A DNA stretch of 35,467 nt from an uncultured Bacteroidota bacterium (GTDB taxonomy: Bacteria; Bacteroidota; Bacteroidia; Chitinophagales; Chitinophagaceae): NCBI GenBank assembly GCA_903881585.1, contig CAIRTW010000259.1:1-35467 (forward strand). Direction: 5' to 3'. The stretch's first letter is position 1. Each line of letters starts with the position of its first letter. A program made the position numbers and the translations under genes. Below are positions 27,097 through 35,467 of this stretch, piece by piece. The notes under the pieces are model-generated. The model saw only the letters and a program-made list of their open reading frames with translations. It was not told the DNA's origin and ran no database searches.

Positions 27097-28026
27097 TTAC
27101 TGCTCCATGTAAGCCAGCCCGAATTTCTTATAGGTTTTTGTGCTTTTGTAGGCAGGCTCCATCATATCGGTTGTATTCTGGCCACCGTTCCTTCCACTGC
27201 TGTGGTGCATACCGCCGCCCATTCCCATACCCATTCCCATGCCTCCCATACCGCCAAACCCTACGCTGGGCCTGAACCCGCTGCCACTGCCGCGGCTTCC
27301 GCCACCCTGCTGCCCCGGGGGGCGCTTCATAGCTGTAGTCTCAAAGCAGACGCTTATGGCCTTGCCCTTATCAGCTCTTGTTAGCTGTGGTTTAAAATAA
27401 AACGATTTTAATGGCACCTTGGCTTCCCATACCAGCTCATTATCTGCATCCAGTCCTATCCGCACCACGATACCACAACTATCCAACTCCATTACTGGAA
27501 ATTGCAGGTTGCAGCTCTTAAAGCCTTGCAGGGAGAATTCTTTAGCATCATCCAGCGCGGCCCTTACTTTGTCTTCCAGCTCCATGCGCTGCTTTTGCAG
27601 CCGATCGCTACCTAGCCCCTGCTGGCCTTCGCTCTGTACCTTTTGCCGGGGAACACGCTGTTCTTTACCATCTTTGTTCACCGGTATTGGATAGTTTATA
27701 GCCGTTTCCTCGCTCTTATCCCCCTTCCTGTCTATCCATACAGTAAGCCCTTCGCGCAGTATTTTAAGCTGGGTTGCAGGGTCACCTGTTTCTACTGTTA
27801 TGTACAGATTCTCTTTGTCGTTGGATACGGCATACCCTATCTGGGCTTTTTCATCATACTCAGGATATGGCTCAGGCCAGTCTTTGTTACTGCCATCAAT
27901 AGTTACCGGCTGCACTTGCCATATCCCGGGCAAACGCTTGGAACTGGAATGCTTTGAGCTGCTGCATGAAAAAACCGTAATAACCGCGAATAAAAAAAAC
28001 AACCTGGAAAAAACACGCTTATGCAT
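27097..28026 (-). CDS. Lipoprotein with Gly/Met/His-rich C-terminal segment
   Basis: Lipobox-like FAVITVFSCSSSKH; beta-rich N-terminal domain (TIDGSNKDWPEPYPEYDEKAQIGYAVSNDKENLYITVETGDPATQLKI) resembling CBM9/DOMON-like folds; FGGMGGMGMGMGMGGGMHHSSG. Confidence 0.75.
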   Translation of the reverse strand: MHKRVFSRLFFLFAVITVFSCSSSKHSSSKRLPGIWQVQPVTIDGSNKDWPEPYPEYDEKAQIGYAVSNDKENLYITVETGDPATQLKILREGLTVWIDRKGDKSEETAINYPIPVNKDGKEQRVPRQKVQSEGQQGLGSDRLQKQRMELEDKVRAALDDAKEFSLQGFKSCNLQFPVMELDSCGIVVRIGLDADNELVWEAKVPLKSFYFKPQLTRADKGKAISVCFETTAMKRPPGQQGGGSRGSGSGFRPSVGFGGMGGMGMGMGMGGGMHHSSGRNGGQNTTDMMEPAYKSTKTYKKFGLAYMEQ

Positions 28027-28141
28027 GGAAACGAATTATAGTATGAAGCGAAGATAATACCTGATAGCCCGTTTAGACCTTCAAAAACCGTTAAAGTTTA
28101 AAACTATTAGTATAGACGACAGGTATTAAGTGCTACAATGC

Positions 28142-28149
28142 TACTTTTG
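28142..28149 (+). promoter_or_regulatory. Candidate -7 element (TACTTTTG) upstream of AsmA-like gene
   Basis: Matches TAnnTTTG, 22 nt before ATG 28172; no clear -33 element. Confidence 0.4.
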
Positions 28150-28171
28150 CGGGAGTAATAAAATATTAATT

Positions 28172-30832
28172 ATGAAAATGGGCAATATGATCAAACGTTT
28201 CTTTATCGCCATTGGTGTTATCATCGGGCTATTTCTTTTAACGGCTATTCTGGTGCCCATATTTTTTAAAGACAAAATAATGGCGCTCGTCAAGAAAGAG
28301 CTTAACGAGCAGCTTGACGCCACAACAGACTTCAAAGATGTAAACCTTTCCCTGTTCCGTAATTTTCCTCATCTTTCTGTGAGTATAGAAAACCTAAGTA
28401 TTGTAGGGAAGGAATCTTTCCAAAATGATACCCTGGTTTCTGCAAAAAGCATTGACATCTCACTGGACCTCATGAAAGCCATCAGTGGCACTTACGACAT
28501 ACTCAACATTGGCCTCGTTACCCCCCGCATCCATGCCATAGTGCATACCGATGGCAAAGCCAACTGGAACATCGCTAAGCCTACGCCACCAACGGCTCCC
28601 GCTGCACCAAGCAAACCTTTCTCCATGAAGTTGCGCAAATACTCCATAGAAAACGCATACATAGAGTACAACGATGAGCAAGGCAAAATGCACGCGATCA
28701 TTGAGAACCTCGACCACAGTGGCTCCGGCGACTTCTCCAGCGATGCTTTTACACTGGCTACAAAGACCTCTATTGAAGGTTTGACCTTTATAAATGGAAA
28801 TATCTCCTACCTCTACAAAGTAAAGACCTCCGCAGACCTTGACCTACAGATAGACAATAAAACGAGCAAATACACTTTCAATACAGAGAAGATACAACTG
28901 AACGGGCTGCGCCTTTCCACAAAAGGATTTGTGCAAATGCCCGATACCAACAACATGGTAATGGACATACAATTCAGCACTCCGTCTAATGATTTTAAGG
29001 ACATTCTTTCGCTGGTGCCCGGCATCTATCAGAATAACTTTAAGGACATAAAAACAACAGGCAAACTAACACTCGCTGGCTTTGTAAAAGGCACTTACAA
29101 CAAGAAGCAAATGCCGGCATACCAGCTGGCCCTGGGCATACAGGATGGCTCTTTCCAATACCCTGATCTGCCGGAGAAAGTATCAGATATCCAGGTGAAG
29201 CTGGACGTGAACAACCCCGATGGCATCACAGACCACGCCATAGTAAACCTCGAAAAATGCCACCTCAGCCTCGGCGCACAACCATTCGATCTCCGGATGC
29301 TGATGAAGACCCCTGTTTCCAACCAGTGGGTGGATGCCTCAGCCAAAGGCAGTATAGACCTTTCGCGGGTTCAAAAATTCATGAAGATGGATGCAGGCAC
29401 TAAGCTGACGGGTATAGTGAACGCAGATGTTTCAGTAAAAGGCTCTATAGCAGCTGCAGAGAAAAAGCAATTTGAGCAGCTGTATGCCGCCGGTACCATA
29501 GGGATAAACAACCTTGCATACGCCTCAAAAGACTATCCCGATGGCGTAACCATAGCCAGCCTGCTGCTTACTTTCAATCCAAAAAATGTAACCGTATCTA
29601 ACCTCAAAGGCGCATACCTCAAAGCCAACTTTACCGGCGAGGGCAGCATAAACAATATGCTCGGCTACTACTTGCACAACGAAGCGCTGAACGGCGCCTT
29701 CAACTTCACTGCCGACAATATAGACGTGAACAAATTTATGGGCCCTCCATCCACACAGCCTGAAGCAAAGGCAGCGCCATCTACACAGGCGTTCCAAGTG
29801 CCGTCAAATCTGGACGTAGCACTCAATGTTTCTGTAGGCTCTGTGAAGTATGATAATCTGCTACTTACGGGTGTACAGGGCAGCCTTATCATTCGCAACG
29901 AGATCGTGAACCTGAAAAGCATAACCGCAAAAGCGCTTGACGGCACTATAAAAATTGACGGATTATATTCAACTAAAACAGACAAGAAAAATCCGGATAT
30001 CGCTTTCGACTATGACGTAACTAATGTAGATGTGCAAAAAACATTTACCACGATCGACATGGTGAAGAAGATGATGCCTGTTGCTAAATATGTGAACGGC
30101 AAGATCACATCTAACCTTAGCATGACCGGCAAAATAGGCCCGGATATGTCGCCGGTAATGAGCTCACTCTCTGGCAAAGGAGATCTGCTGCTGCTGAATG
30201 GCGTACTGAGCAATTTCCCCGTGACCGACCAGCTTGCCGATAAGCTGCACCTGTCACAGTTCAAGACAATAACACTTAAAGACACTAAGATATTCTTCAC
30301 GTTTGAAAACGGCCGTGTAACTGTGCAGCCATACAAGACAAAGATTGGCGACCTGGATGCCGAAATAGCTGGCAGCAATGGTTTTGACCAGACCATAAAT
30401 TATGGTGTCAACCTCTCTGTTCCCCGCTCGTCAATGGGCAGCGCCGGCAATGCTATGGTGAGCAGCCTTGTAAGCCAGGCCGCAAGCAAGGGTGTCAATG
30501 TTAACCCAGGCGATAAAATAAGCCTCGCAATAAAAATAACCGGAACAACTACCAGCCCGAAGATAGAGACCGACCTGAAAAATGTAGTGGGCGATGCCGT
30601 GAATAACGTAAAAGAAGAAATAAAAAAAGAAGCGGAAAAGAAAATAGACAGCGTAAAAGCTGTAGTAAAAGATACCGTTAAGGCGCTTAAAACCCAGGTA
30701 GTGTCACAGGCAAAAGACGAATTGCAGCGCCAACTGATGGGCGGCAAGAGCGACACCTCCAAAAAGAAAAATGACGTACTGAACGATGTGGGTGATAAGG
30801 CTAAAAAAGGATTGAAGGGGCTGTTTAAATAA
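28172..30832 (+). CDS. AsmA-family protein
   Basis: Single N-terminal TM (MIKRFFIAIGVIIGLFLLTAILVPIFF), LFRNFPHLSVSIENLSIVG, GKANWNIAKP, repeated beta-rich AsmA segments. Track start 28130 (GTG) overlaps a candidate promoter element, so ATG 28172 preferred. Confidence 0.88.
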   Translation: MKMGNMIKRFFIAIGVIIGLFLLTAILVPIFFKDKIMALVKKELNEQLDATTDFKDVNLSLFRNFPHLSVSIENLSIVGKESFQNDTLVSAKSIDISLDLMKAISGTYDILNIGLVTPRIHAIVHTDGKANWNIAKPTPPTAPAAPSKPFSMKLRKYSIENAYIEYNDEQGKMHAIIENLDHSGSGDFSSDAFTLATKTSIEGLTFINGNISYLYKVKTSADLDLQIDNKTSKYTFNTEKIQLNGLRLSTKGFVQMPDTNNMVMDIQFSTPSNDFKDILSLVPGIYQNNFKDIKTTGKLTLAGFVKGTYNKKQMPAYQLALGIQDGSFQYPDLPEKVSDIQVKLDVNNPDGITDHAIVNLEKCHLSLGAQPFDLRMLMKTPVSNQWVDASAKGSIDLSRVQKFMKMDAGTKLTGIVNADVSVKGSIAAAEKKQFEQLYAAGTIGINNLAYASKDYPDGVTIASLLLTFNPKNVTVSNLKGAYLKANFTGEGSINNMLGYYLHNEALNGAFNFTADNIDVNKFMGPPSTQPEAKAAPSTQAFQVPSNLDVALNVSVGSVKYDNLLLTGVQGSLIIRNEIVNLKSITAKALDGTIKIDGLYSTKTDKKNPDIAFDYDVTNVDVQKTFTTIDMVKKMMPVAKYVNGKITSNLSMTGKIGPDMSPVMSSLSGKGDLLLLNGVLSNFPVTDQLADKLHLSQFKTITLKDTKIFFTFENGRVTVQPYKTKIGDLDAEIAGSNGFDQTINYGVNLSVPRSSMGSAGNAMVSSLVSQAASKGVNVNPGDKISLAIKITGTTTSPKIETDLKNVVGDAVNNVKEEIKKEAEKKIDSVKAVVKDTVKALKTQVVSQAKDELQRQLMGGKSDTSKKKNDVLNDVGDKAKKGLKGLFK

Positions 30833-30848
30833 ACCAGAAAAGTCATTA

Positions 30849-31376
30849 ATGAAAGAATACAAAAGTTCCCTTGATGTCGTGGCTCGTGTAGTGCCATGGT
30901 TCCTGATTTTTATCGCGGTAATGATCGCAATACCATTATGCCTTAATTTTTCAGCAATGGGCTTCGCCGCTTTACCTGCGGCCGTTTTCGGGCCGGCGCT
31001 GATAGTAGCCTTGTATATCGCCATGTATTTGTTGAAAACGCTTTCCATCAGTGTTGACGATTATGCGGTCACTATCAACAGGAAGATGAAACCTGTCACT
31101 ATTCCGTTCTCTGAGATCAGCTCCATTCGGAAGGTTGCTGATATGAGATTCGCCATCAGAACACTTGGCAATGGCGGCGTATTTGGCTATACCGGCTATT
31201 TTTACAAAAAAGGTATCGGCAGCATGTTATGGTATTGCACACAAAGGACCAACTACATGCTCATTGAAAAAACAAACGGCAAAAAGATAGTAATAACGCC
31301 GGATGATGCAGATGGTTTTATTAAAGACATGGAACAGGCTCATCCATTGATAGTCATCAATCAGCCTGCATCATAA
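30849..31376 (+). CDS. PH-domain-containing membrane protein
   Basis: Two N-terminal TM segments followed by bacterial PH-like domain (DDYAVTINRKMKPVTIPFSEISSIRKV...KKIVITPDDADGFIKDM). Confidence 0.7.
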   Translation: MKEYKSSLDVVARVVPWFLIFIAVMIAIPLCLNFSAMGFAALPAAVFGPALIVALYIAMYLLKTLSISVDDYAVTINRKMKPVTIPFSEISSIRKVADMRFAIRTLGNGGVFGYTGYFYKKGIGSMLWYCTQRTNYMLIEKTNGKKIVITPDDADGFIKDMEQAHPLIVINQPAS

Positions 31377-31379
31377 TAA

Positions 31380-32513
31380 TCAATTCGCACGGGCAATAGC
31401 CTTCATGATCGTTGGCCATCCACTTATGCCCTCTTTCTTGCCCAGCCGCACTATGACTATATTTTTTTCGGGATACACATAAATGAACTGGCCCAGGAAT
31501 CCATCTGCATAAAAATCATTGGCCGGCGTTACCTTATTATTTTCATCCCGGTCAAGTGTATGCCACCATTGGTAGGAATAAAAAGTGTTTTTCTTGCCCT
31601 TTAAGTCCAGCGATTGTTTCACCCATTTATCAGGCACTACCTGCTTTCCATTCCAGTTGCCATTGTGCAGGTATAGCCTGCCTATTTTTGCAAAATCCTT
31701 CGCCCTTGCATTAAAACAGCAAAAGCCCTTCACCTCGCTGTCCTTCTTGCTGTCTATGCTCCACGATGCATCGTACTCAGCGCCTATATTGCGCCATACT
31801 TTATCCTCCATATAGTCGGCCAGTGGGTTGTGCACCGCCCGCTCCACGATCATGGCCAGCAACTGAGAATTTACACTTTTGTAATTAAATGCCTGGTCCG
31901 GTCCAGTTTCTATCTTTAACTGCTTGATATATTTGCTAAGATTAACGCCGTAATAGTACTTCGCTACATCACCAAACGGGTTTAGATACCCTTCATTGAA
32001 CCTGATGCCTGAGCGCATATTCAGCAAGTCCTCGATCGTTATTTTTTCAAACCCGGGAGTGTTCAATTCAGGCAGGTATTTTGTGATCGGCTCATGCACA
32101 TCTTTTATTGCCCCTTCTTCTATAGCTATCCCCAGCAACATAGATACAAATGACTTAGCCATAGAGAAAGACGGAACAATTGACGACTCCTTGTAGCCCT
32201 GCCCATAATATTGATACAGCACCGTATCATTCCTGATAACAATAAAGGCTACCGTCTTTGTTTTATCCAGAAATGGCCTGAAACTATATTCCGTCTTTTT
32301 CACCGTGATCCTTGAAGGCAGTTTCACCGAATCACGCTCGTCCTTATTTGAAAAAAGAAAAGGCTTGCCCTGCTTGTTGATATCTACCTTCGGAAATTTT
32401 TTATAATCCCGTATGTCTGCAAAATTGTAGATAAAAAAACGTGCAACATGGCAGGAGCAAACCACGCTCATGCCAAATAGGAAAATCCAAAAACGAAAAC
32501 TGCGTGCTATCAT
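31380..32513 (-). CDS. Serine hydrolase (beta-lactamase class C/PBP-like)
   Basis: SxxK motif PSFSMAKSFVSMLLG; YKSVNSQLLAMIVERA; ITIEDLLNMRSGIRFNEGY. Confidence 0.92.
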   Translation of the reverse strand: MIARSFRFWIFLFGMSVVCSCHVARFFIYNFADIRDYKKFPKVDINKQGKPFLFSNKDERDSVKLPSRITVKKTEYSFRPFLDKTKTVAFIVIRNDTVLYQYYGQGYKESSIVPSFSMAKSFVSMLLGIAIEEGAIKDVHEPITKYLPELNTPGFEKITIEDLLNMRSGIRFNEGYLNPFGDVAKYYYGVNLSKYIKQLKIETGPDQAFNYKSVNSQLLAMIVERAVHNPLADYMEDKVWRNIGAEYDASWSIDSKKDSEVKGFCCFNARAKDFAKIGRLYLHNGNWNGKQVVPDKWVKQSLDLKGKKNTFYSYQWWHTLDRDENNKVTPANDFYADGFLGQFIYVYPEKNIVIVRLGKKEGISGWPTIMKAIARAN

Positions 32514-32887
32514 TCAGGAAGTTTAAAATGCGGGTTATAAATAACGCCAAAAGGATTGCCCCATGGGTCCCTAACTGCGGCAACCATTATACCATCACCC
32601 ACATCCATCGGCTGTTCAAGTTCGGTTGCTCCGTTCGCCAAAAGGTCAGCCCATGCCGCATTAACATTATCCACACCCCAGTAGGTGATAACATTTGCAG
32701 CGTCGGATCCTTCTGCACTTCCTTCGGGCTGCAGGCCCAGCTCATAGCCAGCTACATTAAAGCCCACATAAAACGGCTCGTTAAAATAAGGCGCTATGCC
32801 AAGCGCTTTGCTGTACCATTCTTTTGCTTTGTCGAGGTCGCTTACTTTGATACCTACGGTCCGAAGGCCTTTAAGATTTATTGCCAT
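32510..32887 (-). CDS. VOC (glyoxalase/bleomycin-resistance) family protein
   Basis: LRTVGIKVSDLDKAKEWYSKALGIAPYF; VAAVRDPWGNPFGVIYNPHF; 4-bp overlap with the serine hydrolase gene. Confidence 0.93.
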   Translation of the reverse strand: MAINLKGLRTVGIKVSDLDKAKEWYSKALGIAPYFNEPFYVGFNVAGYELGLQPEGSAEGSDAANVITYWGVDNVNAAWADLLANGATELEQPMDVGDGIMVAAVRDPWGNPFGVIYNPHFKLPE

Positions 32888-32936
32888 GTTTGCAAATTAA
32901 AAAAGTAAAAATAAAAAGTAAAAAACCACCTCTTAT

Positions 32937-34718
32937 CTATCTACCGGCGGGTATGTTTACAGGCGCCATCAATTCCCTGATGTACTTCACCGGCGCACTC
33001 CCATAGCTCAGGAATTGCTCATGAAATTTTTTCAGGTTGAATTTAGCGCCCATTGATTCTTTCAGGCTCTGCCGCAGATCGTATATCTCTGTATAGCCTG
33101 TAAAATAGCAATCCAGCTGCACCTGTGTCACCGATACCCGGTTCCACTTGCCCTCGGCCTCGGCCTGTTGTTGAAAGGCTTCATTGACCAACAGGTTCAT
33201 TGCTTCTTCCTTACTCATGTTTTTAGTATGCACGCTATAATCGAGAATAGTATTGCAGGTGCTGCGCAGGTTCCATTTATAATACATCAGCCACATTTCA
33301 GGGGAGGCTTCGGTGGAGTTAACGCCGCGATCGCCATCATAGCCATTCTCCAGCATCATGCGCTCTCCATACACCGCCCATCCCTCTATCATCGCATTGT
33401 TGCCAAGTATTGACTTTATAATGCTCGGTGACTGGTTGGCATAAACCAGTTGCGTATAGTGCCCCGGTATGGCCTCATGAATGTTCAGTATCTGCAGTAT
33501 GTAGTGATTGTATTCCCGCAGGTAGCTTTCTGCCTTGTCCTTGTCCCACCCGCTGAGGCTGCCAACGTTGTAGTAGGTGTTGCCGTTCTTATCATAAGGG
33601 CCGGGGGCGTTTATAGATGCACCTGCCACACCTGCCATGTATGCCGGTTCCTTGCGCACTACCAGCGGCTTGGATGGGTCTATATAGATCAGGTCTTTGT
33701 TCTTGATAAACGCTACAAGCTCGGGTAACTGATGTTCTATCGCCGCCTGGAAAGAATCCGGTTGCGTATGGTTCAGCGAAAGTACATCTATCATCTGCCT
33801 GATGGCCAGCGACCTGTCACCTGGAATAGGCTTGCCTGCCATGTATTTTGGCCATAGCTTAGTGGTAATGTCGTGCATCTTTACCAGTAGCTCATCTTTA
33901 TGCTCCAGCGCCTTTTTATAGATCTGCTCGGCAGTATAGCCTGATTGAATCTCGTACTGAAATTTTTTCGCGTACAATTCTGAACCAAGCCGGAAGCTAC
34001 GTGGGTTGGCGTTTGGAAGTTTACCCAGCCACGAGGTATAACGCTTTATCGCCGACACAACCTGTATGGCCCGCTCCTTTATTGCCGCCTGCTCAGTATC
34101 CCGCAACGTAGATTTTTTAAGCGCCTCATTAAGATCATCTGTAAACACCGAAAGCCCGCCAGAGTTTTGCTCCATGGCAAGCGTGGTATGCTCCTTTGTA
34201 GGGTTTTTAATATTGTGCTTTGCTGCGCTATAGTAGTCCGATACCGCGTCCATCCTGGTATAAAAATTACGAAGCCGGGTGTTGATATCTGCATAATCAT
34301 TGCCCAGCATATTTGCGAAGCTCTCCGATACATTATACGAAGCCGGGTTCCATTCATAGGCCTTCTCTTCATTGATCCCCCACTGTGCATATTTCAGCTG
34401 GTTCTCAATAAGGTGATAGTCTATCTTATTCAGGTCCGACAGTTCCGCGAGCTTGAATTTTTTAAGTGAATCCAGCTCCGCTTTGCAAAAAGTAAGCTCC
34501 CTGTTTCGCGACGCCTCATCTGGTATCACCAGCACCGAGTCATACTTATGGTAACCCACACTGCTGGCCCATCCTGGATAAACCTTCCACAATTCCAGTA
34601 CAAAATTTTCTTTGTAGTTATCGAAGCGGGCATCCATACCAGCCGGCATCTTCGCATTTGTTGTATCCATGCAAACCAGTATAAAAAAGCCAAGAAGAAT
34701 TGCTATTCTGTTCATCAT
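32937..34718 (-). CDS. DUF885-family protein (putative zinc peptidase)
   Basis: Signal peptide MMNRIAILLGFFILVCMDTTNA; HEAIPGHYTQLVYANQSPS; NAMIEGWAVYGERMMLENGY. Confidence 0.92.
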   Translation of the reverse strand: MMNRIAILLGFFILVCMDTTNAKMPAGMDARFDNYKENFVLELWKVYPGWASSVGYHKYDSVLVIPDEASRNRELTFCKAELDSLKKFKLAELSDLNKIDYHLIENQLKYAQWGINEEKAYEWNPASYNVSESFANMLGNDYADINTRLRNFYTRMDAVSDYYSAAKHNIKNPTKEHTTLAMEQNSGGLSVFTDDLNEALKKSTLRDTEQAAIKERAIQVVSAIKRYTSWLGKLPNANPRSFRLGSELYAKKFQYEIQSGYTAEQIYKKALEHKDELLVKMHDITTKLWPKYMAGKPIPGDRSLAIRQMIDVLSLNHTQPDSFQAAIEHQLPELVAFIKNKDLIYIDPSKPLVVRKEPAYMAGVAGASINAPGPYDKNGNTYYNVGSLSGWDKDKAESYLREYNHYILQILNIHEAIPGHYTQLVYANQSPSIIKSILGNNAMIEGWAVYGERMMLENGYDGDRGVNSTEASPEMWLMYYKWNLRSTCNTILDYSVHTKNMSKEEAMNLLVNEAFQQQAEAEGKWNRVSVTQVQLDCYFTGYTEIYDLRQSLKESMGAKFNLKKFHEQFLSYGSAPVKYIRELMAPVNIPAGR

Positions 34719-34735
34719 ACGTTTCCTTTAAAACA

Positions 34736-34743
34736 CAAACATA
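34736..34743 (-). promoter_or_regulatory. Candidate -7 element (TATGTTTG) upstream of DUF885 gene
   Basis: caaacata on + strand, 18-25 nt upstream of ATG 34718; no clear -33 element. Confidence 0.35.
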
Positions 34744-34787
34744 CCATTTCTTAATTTTTAAATGGGCATCGTGTACATTTATACAAT

Positions 34788-35333
34788 ATGAGCAAAATAA
34801 TTGCATTCTTAAAAAAGAAAGACCTCTACCTCGGCATTGTGCGATATGCATTGGCCGGCGAAATGATGGGGTATGGCCTTCTAAAAGCCATCGGGCTGCA
34901 AGCTGTTTTTGTATTCCCGTTTTCCGGCTGGCAGCACCCCTTAGAGGCCGCCACAGGCAGTCAATTGCTTTGGGCGTTCATTGGGTACGCGCCTTGGTTC
35001 CGTATACTGCTTGGGCTTTTTGAATTTATACCGTCGGTTTTGCTATTGTTCAGGCGAACAACCCTTTTAGGCGCTATATTACTATTTCCGATGACGCTTA
35101 GTGTATTCCTCATAAACCAGGCTTTGAACCTTTGGCCGTATACACGGTGGCTTACCGCAGGCCTCTTTCTTATGAACTGCATCATCTTTTTGTTTGAATG
35201 GAAAAAACTGGCCGATGGGATCAGGATAGTGGTTGGTGTTGGCGCCCGTTTAAAAGGAAGGTTGTCTGAAACAATTATTAATGTCGTTTTAGTGGGCCTG
35301 TTTTTATTCGTTGGGCCCCGCTATTACTATTAA
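34788..35333 (+). CDS. Polytopic membrane protein of unknown function (DoxX-like size and topology)
   Basis: 181-aa ORF with about 4 or more hydrophobic helices; no recognised motif. Confidence 0.7.
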   Translation: MSKIIAFLKKKDLYLGIVRYALAGEMMGYGLLKAIGLQAVFVFPFSGWQHPLEAATGSQLLWAFIGYAPWFRILLGLFEFIPSVLLLFRRTTLLGAILLFPMTLSVFLINQALNLWPYTRWLTAGLFLMNCIIFLFEWKKLADGIRIVVGVGARLKGRLSETIINVVLVGLFLFVGPRYYY

Positions 35334-35435
35334 CCTGAGTTCGGGATAAGAAAATGTGGAAAAGAAGTTGTTTAAAAGCAAAAAGCGGAATGATTTTTGA
35401 TGTATAAGTAATTGACTAAAAAACAATTACACCAA

Positions 35436-35467
35436 ATGAGCACTCCACTTTTCAAAGATAAAGTTAC
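35436..35467 (+). CDS. Possible start of a CDS running off the right edge (MSTPLFKDKV...)
   Basis: ATG at 35436 with open frame to window end; too short to identify. Confidence 0.4.
   Translation, partial: MSTPLFKDKV

Noticed and set aside
28460-30897. Multiple minus-strand ORFs antisense to the AsmA-like gene
   Set aside because: Antisense shadow ORFs with no motifs; coding strand is clear.
1-35467. CRISPR arrays, tRNA/rRNA genes, insertion sequences, prophage
   Set aside because: No direct-repeat/spacer pattern, no recognisable tRNA or rRNA sequence and no transposase or phage structural ORF was seen by eye; a tRNAscan/Infernal run would be needed to exclude small RNAs.

Overview
The window looks like a Bacteroidetes chromosomal segment, probably Chitinophagaceae-like. 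This is inferred from the T9SS C-terminal sorting domain, TAnnTTTG-type -7 promoter elements and overall gene content. At the left edge is a tandem pair of secreted T9SS-type paralogs; the first runs off the window and is absent from the ORF track. Next come a proline dehydrogenase and a short intergenic region with REP-like palindromes. From about 4.3 to 25 kb, nearly all genes are on the minus strand and form a surface-polysaccharide/glycan cluster: acyltransferase, PglE-, PglD- and PglC-like enzymes, several GT4 glycosyltransferases, heparinase II/III-like protein, WecB-like epimerase, a fused Zn-ADH/Gfo-Idh oxidoreductase, formyltransferase, polysaccharide deacetylase and a GT-C membrane protein. 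The right third holds Kup, a Met/Gly-rich lipoprotein, AsmA-like and PH-domain proteins, a serine hydrolase, a VOC protein and a DUF885 protein. The strongest anomalies are: (1) a PAS histidine kinase inside the glycan cluster, split by a -1 frameshift at about 13388; (2) a plus-strand antitoxin/PIN pair in the glycan cluster whose PIN ORF has no canonical start codon upstream of its first catalytic Asp; (3) paired palindromes with near-identical cores at 4195-4281; (4) PglC/D/E-like genes without a PglF or flippase/polymerase in the window, plus a formyltransferase next to a deacetylase. I did not find a clearly unprecedented system. The glycan locus with its embedded kinase and TA module is the best candidate for follow-up.
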